From NCBI RefSeq assembly GCF_001275385.1, contig NZ_LGIW01000015.1:1240001-1304000 (forward strand): a stretch of 64,000 nucleotides of DNA, written 5' to 3'. Source of the stretch: Exiguobacterium sp. BMC-KP. Lineage in GTDB: Bacteria; Bacillota; Bacilli; Exiguobacteriales; Exiguobacteriaceae. The notes beneath the pieces are model-generated. The model saw only the letters and a program-made list of their open reading frames with translations. It made no database searches and had not been told where the DNA came from. Below, in pieces: positions 48,446-57,169 of this stretch (its first letter is position 1; every line of letters begins with the position of its first letter). A program made the translations under genes and the position numbers.

Positions 48446-49325
48446 TCGATAACTCTCCGAAGATTTTTGCTTCGAGCCAGCGACCCGTTGGCGTATTTGC
48501 GAGTCCACCTTTTGCAGTTTCGCGAAGCGCAGATGGCATCATCTGACCAATTTCATGCATGGCTGAGATGACTTCATCGCACGGAATCCGTGACGTGATT
48601 CCAGCGAGTGCCATGTCGGCAGCGACGACTGCATTCGCTCCACCCATCGCATTTCGTTTGACGCACGGTACTTCTACGAGTCCGGCGACCGGATCACAGA
48701 CGAGTCCGAGCATGTTCTTCAGCGCAATTGCAAACGCGTGTGCCGATTGATCCGGTGTCCCGCCTGCCATCTCAACGATCGCAGCTGCTGCCATCGCTGT
48801 TGCTGAACCGACCTCTGCCTGACAGCCACCAGCTGCTCCGGAGATCGACGCATTGTTCGCAACGACGAAGCCGAACGCCCCGGATGTGAACAAGAAACGT
48901 AACATCTGCTCACGCGTCGGATTCAAGCGATCTTTGACCGCAAACAACGTACCAGGTACTACTCCGGCACTCCCTGCCGTTGGTGTCGCACAAATTTTCC
49001 CCATGGCAGCGTTGACTTCGTTCGTCCCGATTGCCTTACTGACAGCATCAAGTAGCAGGTCTCCTGACAAACCTTTACCTGAAGCACGATACCGCTGAAG
49101 CAACACAGCGTCCCCGCCTGTTAATCCAGTCACCGACTGGACACCTTCTCCATCAAGTGAACGAGCAACTGCCTCTTCCATGACTTGTAGGTTTCGCTCC
49201 ATCATCGCATAAACTTCATCCCGCTCTAAATGACGAACCGTCATCTCTTGTTCGATCATGACTTCCGAAATCGGAATGTTTCGTTCCGTCGCGATGGCGA
49301 CGAGTTCTTTTACGGATTTAAACAT
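48429..49325 (-). CDS. sdaAA: SdaAA, L-serine dehydratase alpha subunit
   Basis: A 298-residue [4Fe-4S] L-serine dehydratase subunit; cysteines for the cluster lie in KICATPTAGSAG, GGCQAEVGS, LVCDPVAG and VPCVKRN. It deaminates serine to pyruvate. The gene starts 4 bases after sdaAB. Confidence 0.96.
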   Translation of the reverse strand: MFKSVKELVAIATERNIPISEVMIEQEMTVRHLERDEVYAMMERNLQVMEEAVARSLDGEGVQSVTGLTGGDAVLLQRYRASGKGLSGDLLLDAVSKAIGTNEVNAAMGKICATPTAGSAGVVPGTLFAVKDRLNPTREQMLRFLFTSGAFGFVVANNASISGAAGGCQAEVGSATAMAAAAIVEMAGGTPDQSAHAFAIALKNMLGLVCDPVAGLVEVPCVKRNAMGGANAVVAADMALAGITSRIPCDEVISAMHEIGQMMPSALRETAKGGLANTPTGRWLEAKIFGELSNESIT

Positions 49326-49329
49326 ATCT

Positions 49330-49992
49330 TCACTCTCCCATCATGACGGCACGCTCGACTTGAGGTAACCGATCGATTTCTTCCAACACTTCTGCTGTAA
49401 TTCGGTCATCAATTTCAATCGCCATAAGTGCTTGTTTTCCTTTTTCGTGCCGTGAGACTTCCATGTGACCGATATTGATTTCGTAATCAGCCAGTATGCT
49501 CGTCACGGCAGCAATCGCACCGAACCGGTCATGGTGTAAGACGACGAGTGCCGGTCCCCCACCGGACAAACGAAGCGGTACACCATTTAGTTCTGTGATC
49601 TCAATCGTTCCCCCACCAATTGAAATCCCGACAAGTTCAAACTCTTCTATGCCATTCGTCAAGTGGACACGTGCCGTATTCGGATGATCCGTCAATGCTT
49701 CACTCGTCTCAAAATGAATCTCGATCCCTTTTGATTTTGCGATATCGATCGATTGTGGAATTCGGTCGTCAAACGTGTCGTATCCGAGTACACCGCCAAT
49801 GATCGCGACGTCCGTGCCGTGTCCACGATACGTATCAGCAAATGACCCATAAAACGTGATATGGATGACTGTTGGTGTTTCCCCGAACAATTTCCCCGCC
49901 ATCAATCCAATCCGTGCAGCTCCCGCTGTATGCGAGCTTGATGGACCAACCATGACTGGTCCGATGATGTCAAAGACGCTACGATATTTCAT
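49330..49992 (-). CDS. sdaAB: SdaAB, L-serine dehydratase beta subunit
   Basis: A 220-residue subunit with an N-terminal region that contains GPSSSHTAGAARIG and a C-terminal ACT domain (VVLHHDRFGAIAAVTSILADYEINIGHMEV) that likely senses an amino acid. It forms the heteromeric enzyme with SdaAA. A promoter lies in the preceding gap. Confidence 0.96.
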   Translation of the reverse strand: MKYRSVFDIIGPVMVGPSSSHTAGAARIGLMAGKLFGETPTVIHITFYGSFADTYRGHGTDVAIIGGVLGYDTFDDRIPQSIDIAKSKGIEIHFETSEALTDHPNTARVHLTNGIEEFELVGISIGGGTIEITELNGVPLRLSGGGPALVVLHHDRFGAIAAVTSILADYEINIGHMEVSRHEKGKQALMAIEIDDRITAEVLEEIDRLPQVERAVMMGE

Positions 49993-50033
49993 CTCTTTTC
50001 CCCTCTCTATGAAACAAACGAAATCCCACCTCT

Positions 50034-50062
50034 ATTATCGCAGATGGTGGGATTCGTGAAAA
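50034..50062 (-). promoter_or_regulatory. sdaAB promoter overlapping the fakA terminator tail
   Basis: Minus strand: TTTTCA (50057-50062), 17 bases, GATAAT (50034-50039) with TGC directly before it (extended -10). The -35 lies within the T-tract of the small hairpin after fakA. Confidence 0.55.
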
Positions 50063-50077
50063 GGCTAGTCGCCTTTT
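50059..50077 (-). terminator. Hairpin after fakA, probable terminator
   Basis: AAAAGGC with GCCTTTT around a five-base loop, with Ts at the end on the minus strand, about 15 bases past the fakA stop. A further hairpin (AATCCCACC / GGTGGGATT) lies at 50022-50054. Confidence 0.55.
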
Positions 50078-50092
50078 TTCAGTATGATGGTT

Positions 50093-51766
50093 TTATTCGA
50101 CGCTTAAAATGTACGAATAAAGTGGTTGTTTGCCGTCGTGCACTTCCACTTCAGCATCCGGATTGACCGATTCGATATATTCGACGAGTGACTCGACTTC
50201 TTCCGTTGAGACGCCTTCACCGTAAAGAACCGTGATGATCTCATCGTCTTCCGTGACGAGTGTATCGACGAGTTTCTTAACAGCACCAAGACTTGATCCG
50301 TCCGTAGCAACGATTTGTTTTTCAGCAATCGCCATATGATCGTCTTTCTTGATTTCTACACCATCGATGTTCGTATCACGTACAGCATATGTGACTTGAC
50401 CCGATTTAACAGCTGCAATCGCATCTGCCATATGCGCTTCGTTCTCTTCGACAGTCGCTTCCGGGTTATAGACGATTATTGCCGCCAACCCTTGTGGGAC
50501 TGTTTTTGATTTCACGACCGTCACACCGCAAGAAGCAACAGATGCTGCTTGTTCAGCGGCCATGATGATGTTCGAGTTGTTCGGGTAGACATAAACGTGT
50601 TCCGCGTGTGCATCCTCAATCGCCTTAACGATATCTTCCGTCGACGGGTTCATCGTTTGTCCGCCTTCGATGACGACACTGACACCGAGTGATTTGAAGA
50701 GTTCACTGATTCCTTCACCCATTGCGACTGTCACGAGGGCAGCTTTCGCTTTTGCCTTCGGTGCAGCAACTGGAGTGACTTGGTTCGCGCCTTCTTCTTC
50801 AAGGATTGTTGAATGTTGTTGACGCATGTTTTCAATTTTAACAGCGACGAGTTCGCCAAAGCGTTGTCCTTTTGTGATGACTTCTCCTGGTGTTTCAACG
50901 TGAACGTGAACTTTAAGGAGTTCTTCATCCGCGACGACGAGCAACGAATCACCGAATTCCGCTAATTCGTTTCGGAAGTCTTCTTCGCTGAACGGTGCAT
51001 TCGCGAGCTTGTCATCCTGGAAACGCACCATGATCTCCGTGCAGTAGCCGTAGTGGATTTCTTCTGTCGACATGAAGCTTTGAGCCGTTTTGTGATGCTC
51101 TGCTTCGACGAGTGCTTCCATGACAGGCGCATGCGGCTTATCCAGTTCTTTTCCTTCAAGCGTTGCAAGGAATCCTTCATAGATACAGACGAGACCTTGA
51201 CCACCTGAATCAACGACACCTACTTCTTTTAATACTGGAAGAAGATCGGGTGTTCCGTCGAGTGATACTTTCGACGCTTCGACGAGCTGACGCATCAACT
51301 CTAAGAAATCCGTCGTCGTCTCAGATTGTGCGATAGCCGCAACAGCTGTTTCACGGGCAACCGTCAAGATTGTTCCTTCGACTGGCTTCATGACCGCTTT
51401 GTATGCTGTGTCGACACCTTTTTGTAACGCATCTGCGAATTCCTTCGTATCAATCGTCGTTTTTCCTTCGATTGATTTTGAGAATCCACGGAACAATTGA
51501 CTCAAGATGACGCCCGAGTTTCCGCGTGCACCCATTAATAATCCACGCGCAAATACGTTCGCGACTTCCGATACAGAATCCGCTGTCGATTTACCTGCTT
51601 CTTTTGCACCTGAAGTCATCGTCAAATTCATGTTCGTTCCCGTATCACCATCTGGCACAGGGAAGACATTCAATGAATCGACGAAATCTGCATTTTGATA
51701 GAGATTCGCCGCGCCATTTTGAATCATCTTGACTAACTGCGCTCCTGTTAAACGATCTACACTCAC
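50093..51766 (-). CDS. fakA: FakA (YloV), fatty acid kinase catalytic subunit
   Basis: The start is GTG at 51766 (557 residues), because AGGAGG lies 8 bases upstream and the family begins near DRLTGAQ; an upstream in-frame ATG would add residues overlapping yloU. The N-terminal DhaL-type nucleotide domain shows NVFPVPDGDTGTNMNLTM. The C-terminus binds the acyl-carrying FakB proteins. It activates exogenous fatty acids for PlsX/PlsY, linking to the lipid genes nearby. Confidence 0.93.
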   Translation of the reverse strand: MSVDRLTGAQLVKMIQNGAANLYQNADFVDSLNVFPVPDGDTGTNMNLTMTSGAKEAGKSTADSVSEVANVFARGLLMGARGNSGVILSQLFRGFSKSIEGKTTIDTKEFADALQKGVDTAYKAVMKPVEGTILTVARETAVAAIAQSETTTDFLELMRQLVEASKVSLDGTPDLLPVLKEVGVVDSGGQGLVCIYEGFLATLEGKELDKPHAPVMEALVEAEHHKTAQSFMSTEEIHYGYCTEIMVRFQDDKLANAPFSEEDFRNELAEFGDSLLVVADEELLKVHVHVETPGEVITKGQRFGELVAVKIENMRQQHSTILEEEGANQVTPVAAPKAKAKAALVTVAMGEGISELFKSLGVSVVIEGGQTMNPSTEDIVKAIEDAHAEHVYVYPNNSNIIMAAEQAASVASCGVTVVKSKTVPQGLAAIIVYNPEATVEENEAHMADAIAAVKSGQVTYAVRDTNIDGVEIKKDDHMAIAEKQIVATDGSSLGAVKKLVDTLVTEDDEIITVLYGEGVSTEEVESLVEYIESVNPDAEVEVHDGKQPLYSYILSVE

Positions 51767-51791
51767 TAAAGTTTCCTCCTCTATTCCCGCC

Positions 51792-52154
51792 TTAGACATT
51801 CGTCAAGCGGACTCCTTGGACAAAGATGTTCACAGATGTCACGTCAAGACCTAGTGCCTGACTGAGCGTGTATTTCACGCGACTCTGTACGTTATTCGCC
51901 ACCTCTGAGATTTTCGTTCCATAACTTACGATGATATGCATATCGATATGGACCTGCTCTGAAGCCTGTCGAACGATGACACCGCGTGCAAAGTTCTCAC
52001 GTTTTAAGAGTTCAGCAAGACCATCCTTGATTTGAGATTGGGATGCCATACCAACGACACCAAAACATTCCATTGCTGCGCCGCCCGCAAGTTGCGCGAC
52101 GACATCATTATCTACATCAATCTTTCCATAGGTCGTTTTCATCTCGATCGCCAC
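51792..52154 (-). CDS. yloU: YloU, Asp23-family protein
   Basis: The start is GTG at 52154 (120 residues): AAGGGGG is 8 bases upstream and VAIEMKTTYGKID aligns with MSIELRTKYGQID in B. subtilis. An ATG at 52142 is possible but gives a shorter start. Asp23 domain features (HIDMHIIVSYGTKISEVANNVQ) are seen. It commonly lies next to fakA; function is not well known. Confidence 0.88.
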   Translation of the reverse strand: MAIEMKTTYGKIDVDNDVVAQLAGGAAMECFGVVGMASQSQIKDGLAELLKRENFARGVIVRQASEQVHIDMHIIVSYGTKISEVANNVQSRVKYTLSQALGLDVTSVNIFVQGVRLTNV

Positions 52155-52295
52155 CTGAGTAGCCCCCTTTGAATATTGTATTCTTCTCATAATTCTACTA
52201 TAAGGACCTACTATTGAAAAGTCGCCGTACTGACTATACAATGAATAAGTGAAAAATAGTAGCGGTCAAATGAACTTTTACCATCATCCTCATCC

Positions 52296-52325
52296 ATTAT
52301 TTTAAATTTCGAGGTTGCCTGTCAA
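52296..52325 (-). promoter_or_regulatory. yloU–fakA promoter
   Basis: Minus strand: perfect TTGACA (52320-52325), 18 bases, AATAAT (52296-52301). It gives an untranslated leader of roughly 130 bases before yloU. The rpmB promoter lies back-to-back with it. Confidence 0.6.
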
Positions 52326-52355
52326 GTTTTTTTCTTGTCAGCTACTTTTTTTATG

Positions 52356-52384
52356 TTGCAACCGCCTTGACACCATGCTAAGAT
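52356..52384 (+). promoter_or_regulatory. rpmB promoter
   Basis: Plus strand: TTGCAA (52356-52361), 17 bases, TAAGAT (52379-52384) with TGC directly before it, an extended -10. It lies 53 bases before the rpmB ATG. A tempting TTGACA just inside (52367) has no correctly spaced -10. Confidence 0.65.
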
Positions 52385-52437
52385 AGCAAAGTGTCTATTA
52401 GGACGAACGCAAAACAACATAAAAGGAGGCGGAACGC

Positions 52438-52626
52438 ATGGCACGTAAATGCTACGTTACTGGGAAATCGCCAAAGTCGGGTAACAACCGTTCACACGCA
52501 TTGAACAAAACAAAACGTACTTGGGGAGTCAACGTACAAAAAGTACGTATCCTCGTCGACGGTAAGCCGAAAAAGGTTTGGGTTTCAGCTCGAGCTCTTA
52601 AATCAGGTAAAGTCGAACGCGTATAA
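52438..52626 (+). CDS. rpmB: Ribosomal protein bL28
   Basis: A 62-residue ribosomal protein ([24 protein letters not shown] is within the typical range). It has a single Cys and thus is the non-zinc form. AGGAGG is upstream, with a terminator directly downstream. Confidence 0.98.
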   Translation: MARKCYVTGKSPKSGNNRSHALNKTKRTWGVNVQKVRILVDGKPKKVWVSARALKSGKVERV

Positions 52627-52634
52627 GGCGCAAC

Positions 52635-52668
52635 ACCGGATGGGAATCTTCCCCTCCGGTTTTTTTAT
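52635..52668 (+). terminator. Terminator after rpmB
   Basis: ACCGGA / TCCGGT outer stem with an inner TGGGAA / TTCCCC stem, followed by TTTTTTT, 9 bases past the stop. Confidence 0.9.
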
Positions 52669-52696
52669 ACCCTCATTTATTTTTCTCATAAACTAA

Positions 52697-52725
52697 TTGT
52701 CGCTTTTATTGAAAACGCTTACAAT
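52697..52725 (+). promoter_or_regulatory. Permease promoter with a consensus cre site over the -10
   Basis: Plus strand: TTGTCG (52697-52702), 17 bases, TACAAT (52720-52725). The 14-mer TGAAAACGCTTACA (52710-52723) fits TGWAARCGYTTWCA at all positions and overlaps the -10, a layout that predicts repression by CcpA when sugars are plentiful. Confidence 0.78.
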
Positions 52726-52765
52726 AGGAAGGTACTTTATTTTGTCAGAATTGGGGGAAGTCATC

Positions 52766-54169
52766 ATGCAACTCAAACGAGAGATGACGAGTCGACACCT
52801 GTTCATGATCTCACTCGGTGGGATCATCGGAACAGGCTTATTTCTAGGGTCAGGGTTAACGATTTCACAAGCGGGACCTCTCGGGGCGGTCCTCAGTTAC
52901 ATCGTGGGTGGGACCATCATGTATCTGACGATGTTATGTTTAGGAGAGTTAGCGGTCTATATGCCGGTCTCAGGGTCATTTCAGACCTATACGACCCGTT
53001 TCATCGGACCAGGAATCGGTTTTGCCGTCGGTTGGATTTATTGGCTCGGCTGGGCTGTGACGGTTGCACTCGAAATCACGGCAGCTGGCAGTTTGATGGA
53101 TCGTTGGTTTCCAAACGTGCCGGTCGTCGTCTGGTGTACTGTCTTTACGGTCTTACTATTCGGTCTGAATGCCGTCTCAGCAAAAGCGTTCGGTGAAGCA
53201 GAATTCTGGTTCTCAAGTTTGAAGGTACTCGCGATTCTCTTCTTCATCGTTCTCGGCGGCGCTGCTTGGTTCGGTTGGTTACCGATGGAAGCAGATCGTC
53301 CAACATCGTTGTTCGCGAACTTTACGGCAAGCGGTTGGTTTCCAAATGGAATCCTCGGTGTCTTGACGACGATGATTGCCGTCAACTTCGCTTTCCAAGG
53401 AACCGAATTGATTGGTGTCGCGGCTGGGGAGTCCGACACACCTGAAAAATCGATTCCAAAAGCGATTCGGAATACAGTCTGGCGTACGTTCATTTTCTTT
53501 GTCTTATCAATTACAATCGTTGGTGCCTTAATTCCATATGAGACAGCTGGAGGAGTCAGTAGCCCGTTCATCATGGTCTTTGATGCGATTGGTATCCCGT
53601 ATGCTGCTGATTTGATGAATATCGTCGTTTTGACAGCACTATTATCTGTTGGAAACTCAGGACTTTACGCTGCAACGCGAATGTTATGGGCAATGTCGCA
53701 GGAAGGAATGATTTCAAAAAAATTATCTTACGTGAATGCACGTGGTGTACCTATGCGTGCCTTACTCTTTACAATGATGTTTGCGATGCTTTCGCTACTG
53801 ACAGCATTTTTCGCAGAGGATACCGTCTTTATCTGGCTCTTGTCCTTAGCCGGTCTCGGTGCTCAGGTCGGTTGGATTTCCATCTCTGCGTCTCAGCTCG
53901 CATTTCGTCGGCAGTTCTTACGAAACGGACATGATCTATCCGAATTGAAATTCAAGACACCGCTTTATCCGGTGTTACCGCTGATTTCATTGACGTTAAA
54001 CGTCGTCGTCCTCGTTAGTCTTGCGTTTCAAGCGGATCAACGGATCGCCCTATACATCGGTGTTCCATTCTTCCTCGTCATGTGGGGAAGCTATCATCTC
54101 TTCGTCAAAGGAAAACATCTAGCAGCACAAAGCGACATCCGTGTCGCTCCCTCTCAACTCGAAGAATAA
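52766..54169 (+). CDS. Amino-acid permease of the APC superfamily (AAT-type)
   Basis: Start at ATG 52766 (467 residues), preceded by GGGGGAAG. Twelve hydrophobic helices are likely. The first helix holds the substrate-binding glycine motif SLGGIIGTGLFLGSG, and helix 3 has WIYWLGWAVTVALEITAAG. Substrate cannot be told from sequence; relatives carry amino acids or S-methylmethionine by proton symport. It stands alone, under probable catabolite control, in the slot where Bacillus has spoVM between thiN and rpmB. Confidence 0.88.
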   Translation: MQLKREMTSRHLFMISLGGIIGTGLFLGSGLTISQAGPLGAVLSYIVGGTIMYLTMLCLGELAVYMPVSGSFQTYTTRFIGPGIGFAVGWIYWLGWAVTVALEITAAGSLMDRWFPNVPVVVWCTVFTVLLFGLNAVSAKAFGEAEFWFSSLKVLAILFFIVLGGAAWFGWLPMEADRPTSLFANFTASGWFPNGILGVLTTMIAVNFAFQGTELIGVAAGESDTPEKSIPKAIRNTVWRTFIFFVLSITIVGALIPYETAGGVSSPFIMVFDAIGIPYAADLMNIVVLTALLSVGNSGLYAATRMLWAMSQEGMISKKLSYVNARGVPMRALLFTMMFAMLSLLTAFFAEDTVFIWLLSLAGLGAQVGWISISASQLAFRRQFLRNGHDLSELKFKTPLYPVLPLISLTLNVVVLVSLAFQADQRIALYIGVPFFLVMWGSYHLFVKGKHLAAQSDIRVAPSQLEE

Positions 54170-54175
54170 CGATAT

Positions 54176-54210
54176 GAAAAGAGGCCGCGGATCATCCACG
54201 GCCTCTTTTC
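54176..54210. terminator. Bidirectional terminator between permease and thiN
   Basis: GAAAAGAGGCCG and CGGCCTCTTTTC form a 12-base-pair stem between the two convergent stop codons; Ts lie at both ends. Confidence 0.9.
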
Positions 54211-54221
54211 ATATGCTTGTT

Positions 54222-54824
54222 CTATTCCTTAAGTGTTCGCATCATCAGTAGTTCTCCTTGATGGAGCTCTACTTTCGCTTCTGACGCACTCCATTCATTG
54301 CTGACGGTCAATGAGCCTCCAACAGGAACCGAATGCGCATCGAGTGGGTATTTGACTCCAGATAAGCTTAGGATCGACGCCACAAGTGGAATGAATGAGA
54401 GATAATGATAGCTTCCTGCCTTAACTGCATATGTCCCCACTGCCAAATACCGTACCTCTTCTCGTTTCGTGACGAGTCGTGCCTTAGGATATTGTTTTAA
54501 CAAATAGACATTTTGAACGGTCATGTCGAGTCGTCCGCCTGTCGCTCCAATGATGATGATCTCCTCACCCCGTTTCATCTCTGATACGGTACGGAGGGAA
54601 AGTTCGAGATCCGTTTCATCTTTCTCTGCCGGATGGACGATTGCATCTTCAGGTACATAGCCAAGTGAATCAAAATCACCAATCATCATATCGCATGTCA
54701 ACCCAAACGATTCAATCGTTTGAACACCACCATCAACACCAACGATGAAATCACCGGGCTGGCAAAACGTCCGTAAGTCAGGTACCTCTTCTTGCGGACC
54801 CGCACAGACAAGAATCGCCCGCAT
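54222..54824 (-). CDS. thiN: ThiN, thiamine pyrophosphokinase
   Basis: Start at 54824 (200 residues), GAGGTG 6 bases upstream; the longer frame is an extension into thiT. Motifs VGVDGGVQTIE, GDFDSLGYV, DETDLELSL and GATGGRLDMTVQN define the kinase that makes TPP directly from thiamine. It starts one base after thiT stops, forming a salvage pair with the transporter. Confidence 0.96.
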   Translation of the reverse strand: MRAILVCAGPQEEVPDLRTFCQPGDFIVGVDGGVQTIESFGLTCDMMIGDFDSLGYVPEDAIVHPAEKDETDLELSLRTVSEMKRGEEIIIIGATGGRLDMTVQNVYLLKQYPKARLVTKREEVRYLAVGTYAVKAGSYHYLSFIPLVASILSLSGVKYPLDAHSVPVGGSLTVSNEWSASEAKVELHQGELLMMRTLKE

Positions 54825-54825
54825 A

Positions 54826-55386
54826 TTAAACACCTCGTGCTGAATAGCGAAGTAAGCGTGGTGCAGTCGTGAAGAGAAGACCTGCGACGACACCACAAAG
54901 AACGTAAGACGGAACCATGTATGTCGCATTATAAATCAACGAATATGGTATGACTGGACCCTCAGCATACTCGGCAAAAAAGACGATTCCGCTGATGACA
55001 TGACAGATATAACGGAGTCCCGCTCCTAAAAGCGTCGCAAGTAGGACAAACGTCATCAAGCGTTTCTTCTGTCCGTTACGCGCGGCTTGTCTAACTTGAC
55101 GTGCAAACAGCCCACTTAATCCGACGACTCCATATGCAATCGTATAATCGAGTAGTGGTTGAACGACCGTCAAAACTTGTGGGGCGAACATCAATTGAAT
55201 CGTACCGACAAGTGCTCCAGTGACGACACCTCCGACGACACCATGGCGAAACGCCATGACGAAGATGGGAAGCATCGCTAAGCTGATTGAGCCCCCTTGT
55301 GGCATTTTGAATGGAATCAATAAATCAAAGACGACTCCGAGACTGGCGAAGATGGCAATTTCCATCATCATTTGTAACCGTTTCAT
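54826..55386 (-). CDS. thiT: ThiT (YuaJ), thiamine-binding S component of an ECF transporter
   Basis: Start at 55386 (186 residues), with AGGAGG 8 bases upstream. Six membrane helices are evident, with the family segment PQGGSISLAMLPIFVMAFRHG and a conserved LRYICHVISGIVFF. It binds thiamine and uses the shared EcfA/EcfT energising module, which is not in this window. It is preceded by a TPP riboswitch. Confidence 0.95.
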   Translation of the reverse strand: MKRLQMMMEIAIFASLGVVFDLLIPFKMPQGGSISLAMLPIFVMAFRHGVVGGVVTGALVGTIQLMFAPQVLTVVQPLLDYTIAYGVVGLSGLFARQVRQAARNGQKKRLMTFVLLATLLGAGLRYICHVISGIVFFAEYAEGPVIPYSLIYNATYMVPSYVLCGVVAGLLFTTAPRLLRYSARGV

Positions 55387-55420
55387 GCTAATTTCCTCCT
55401 TCATGGAATAAAACGGGACG

Positions 55421-55452
55421 CAAAAAGGCAGTACGACGAACGCCGTACTGCC
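55421..55452 (-). terminator. Intrinsic terminator of the TPP riboswitch
   Basis: GGCAGTACG / CGTACTGCC stem followed by TTTTTG on the minus strand, between the aptamer and the thiT ribosome site. It is the likely expression platform. Confidence 0.88.
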
Positions 55453-55460
55453 TGCGTGCG

Positions 55461-55552
55461 CCACATCCCTACGTCCGTTTGAACGGAACAGGTTCGAAGG
55501 GTTAAAGTCAAAAGACTCCTCTCAGCCGCTTTTCAAGCGACACCCCTTGCGG
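55461..55552 (-). ncRNA. TPP (THI-box) riboswitch aptamer controlling thiT–thiN
   Basis: Reading the minus strand, GGGGTG, GGCTGAGA, ACCCTTCGAACCTGTT and GTAGGGA appear in the order of the THI element. The closing P1 helix pairs CCGCA with TGTGG. Together with the downstream terminator this predicts reduced thiT/thiN transcription at high TPP. Confidence 0.95.
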
Positions 55553-55579
55553 TCATCATATTTCGTTTTCTCGTTCTTA

Positions 55580-56236
55580 TTATACGGCAGCCCCTTGACG
55601 AATGCTAGTGATTGCTTCCGCATAATCCGATGCATTGTAGATCGCTGATCCTGCGACAAGGACGTTGGCACCATTATCGATGCATAACTTTGCCGTTTCC
55701 GGATTGACCCCACCATCAATCTCGATTTCAAATGTAAGACCACGATCTGCCTTCATTTGTGCAAGTGTTGCGAGCTTCGGCATGACACTCTCGATGAACG
55801 CCTGACCACCAAAACCTGGATTGACTGTCATCAACAAGACCATATCGACATCCTGAAGAATGTGTTCAATCATCGATAGTGATGTATGTGGATTCAAGAC
55901 GACCCCCGCCTTCGCACCTGCCGCTTTGATTTGTTGCAAGACACGATGGACATGATTCGTCGCTTCGACATGGAACGTCACGATGTCGGCTCCTGCCTTG
56001 ACGAAATCTTCGACGAATCGTTCGGGTTGATCAATCATCAAATGGACATCAAGAACCATATCTGTCTTTTGACGTAGGCTGCTTAACACAGGTAAACCGA
56101 ATGAGATGTTCGGGACGAACTGACCATCCATGACGTCGAAATGAATGTAGTCTGCTCCTGCCGCCTCAACCGCTTTGACATCACGCTCGAGATTCGCAAA
56201 ATCTGCTGATAAGATCGATGGTGCAATTTTAATCAT
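55580..56236 (-). CDS. rpe: Rpe, ribulose-phosphate 3-epimerase
   Basis: Start at 56236 (218 residues) with CGGAGGT 7 bases upstream. A TIM-barrel enzyme of the pentose phosphate pathway; IKIAPSILSADFANL, HFDVMDGQFVPN, LMTVNPGFGGQ and EIDGGVN carry the metal and catalytic aspartates. Three bases separate it from rsgA. Confidence 0.97.
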   Translation of the reverse strand: MIKIAPSILSADFANLERDVKAVEAAGADYIHFDVMDGQFVPNISFGLPVLSSLRQKTDMVLDVHLMIDQPERFVEDFVKAGADIVTFHVEATNHVHRVLQQIKAAGAKAGVVLNPHTSLSMIEHILQDVDMVLLMTVNPGFGGQAFIESVMPKLATLAQMKADRGLTFEIEIDGGVNPETAKLCIDNGANVLVAGSAIYNASDYAEAITSIRQGAAV

Positions 56237-56238
56237 CT

Positions 56239-57144
56239 TCAATACCTCCGGGCTCGATACTTGATTTCGTCTATAAACATACCATAATTTTCATAGCGGG
56301 AGGACATGATTTCTTGTGCCTCGACCGCCTCCTTGACGGCACAACCGGGTTCATTCAAATGCAAACATCCCCGGTATTTACAATCGTCTTGCACAGCCAC
56401 GAATTCAGGAAAACTCCATCGCACATCCTCTATTTCCATTTCATAAGGAAAGTCTAAATTCGAGAACCCTGGCGTATCGGCAATCAATCCTTCCGCAAGC
56501 GGCATCAACGTAACGTGACGGGTTGTATGACGCCCACGTCCAAGTGATTTCGAGATGGCACTCGTTTCTAGATCAAGAGATGGTTCGAGTGCGTTCAACA
56601 GCGAGCTTTTTCCGACACCTGATTGTCCGGCAAGAACACTTGTTTTGCCTGCAAGTAATGGTCTGACTTGCTCGACACCTGTCAACGTCTCACTCGATGT
56701 CTCGATGACCGTATAGCCAATCTTCCGATAAGCAACAATCGCGTCTCGGACAGCCGGTCCCTTGACATCATCGAGCAGATCCATCTTCGTTAACAAGATG
56801 ACGGGTTGAATTTCCTTCGCTTCGATCAATACGAGAAACCGATCAAGCAGATGGGCTGAAAAGTCAGGTTCTGCTGCTGAGACGACAAGCAATGCTTGAT
56901 CGATATTCGCGACAGGAGGACGTACTAAAAAATTGTCACGCTCCTTCACTTCAAGAATATACCCGGTCTCACTCTCGATATGAAGGACGACTTCGTCTCC
57001 AACTACCGGACTGATACCACGTTTCCGGAAGTTTCCTCTTGCTCGTGAACGGACTTCCCCTTCTGGCGTCATAACGTCATAAAAGCCGCCCTGCAACCGT
57101 ATGATCGTTCCTTCTCGATTTTCTTCGATGCGCTGTTCCGTCAT
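56239..57144 (-). CDS. rsgA: RsgA, 30S-assembly GTPase
   Basis: Start at 57144 (301 residues) with AAGGAG upstream; the longer frame overlaps prkC. N-terminal OB fold, then a circularly permuted GTPase (LLTKMDL before GQSGVGKSSLLN and DTPGFSNLDF) and a zinc finger (CKYRGCLHLNEPGC). It checks late 30S maturation and is inhibited by ppGpp in known relatives. Confidence 0.97.
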   Translation of the reverse strand: MTEQRIEENREGTIIRLQGGFYDVMTPEGEVRSRARGNFRKRGISPVVGDEVVLHIESETGYILEVKERDNFLVRPPVANIDQALLVVSAAEPDFSAHLLDRFLVLIEAKEIQPVILLTKMDLLDDVKGPAVRDAIVAYRKIGYTVIETSSETLTGVEQVRPLLAGKTSVLAGQSGVGKSSLLNALEPSLDLETSAISKSLGRGRHTTRHVTLMPLAEGLIADTPGFSNLDFPYEMEIEDVRWSFPEFVAVQDDCKYRGCLHLNEPGCAVKEAVEAQEIMSSRYENYGMFIDEIKYRARRY

Positions 57145-57169
57145 CCTATGCACTCCTTTTTCATCACAT

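Noticed and set aside
52367-52390. TTGACA at 52367 as the -35 of rpmB
   Set aside because: No acceptable -10 lies 16-18 bases downstream; TTGCAA with the extended TAAGAT gives the correct spacing.
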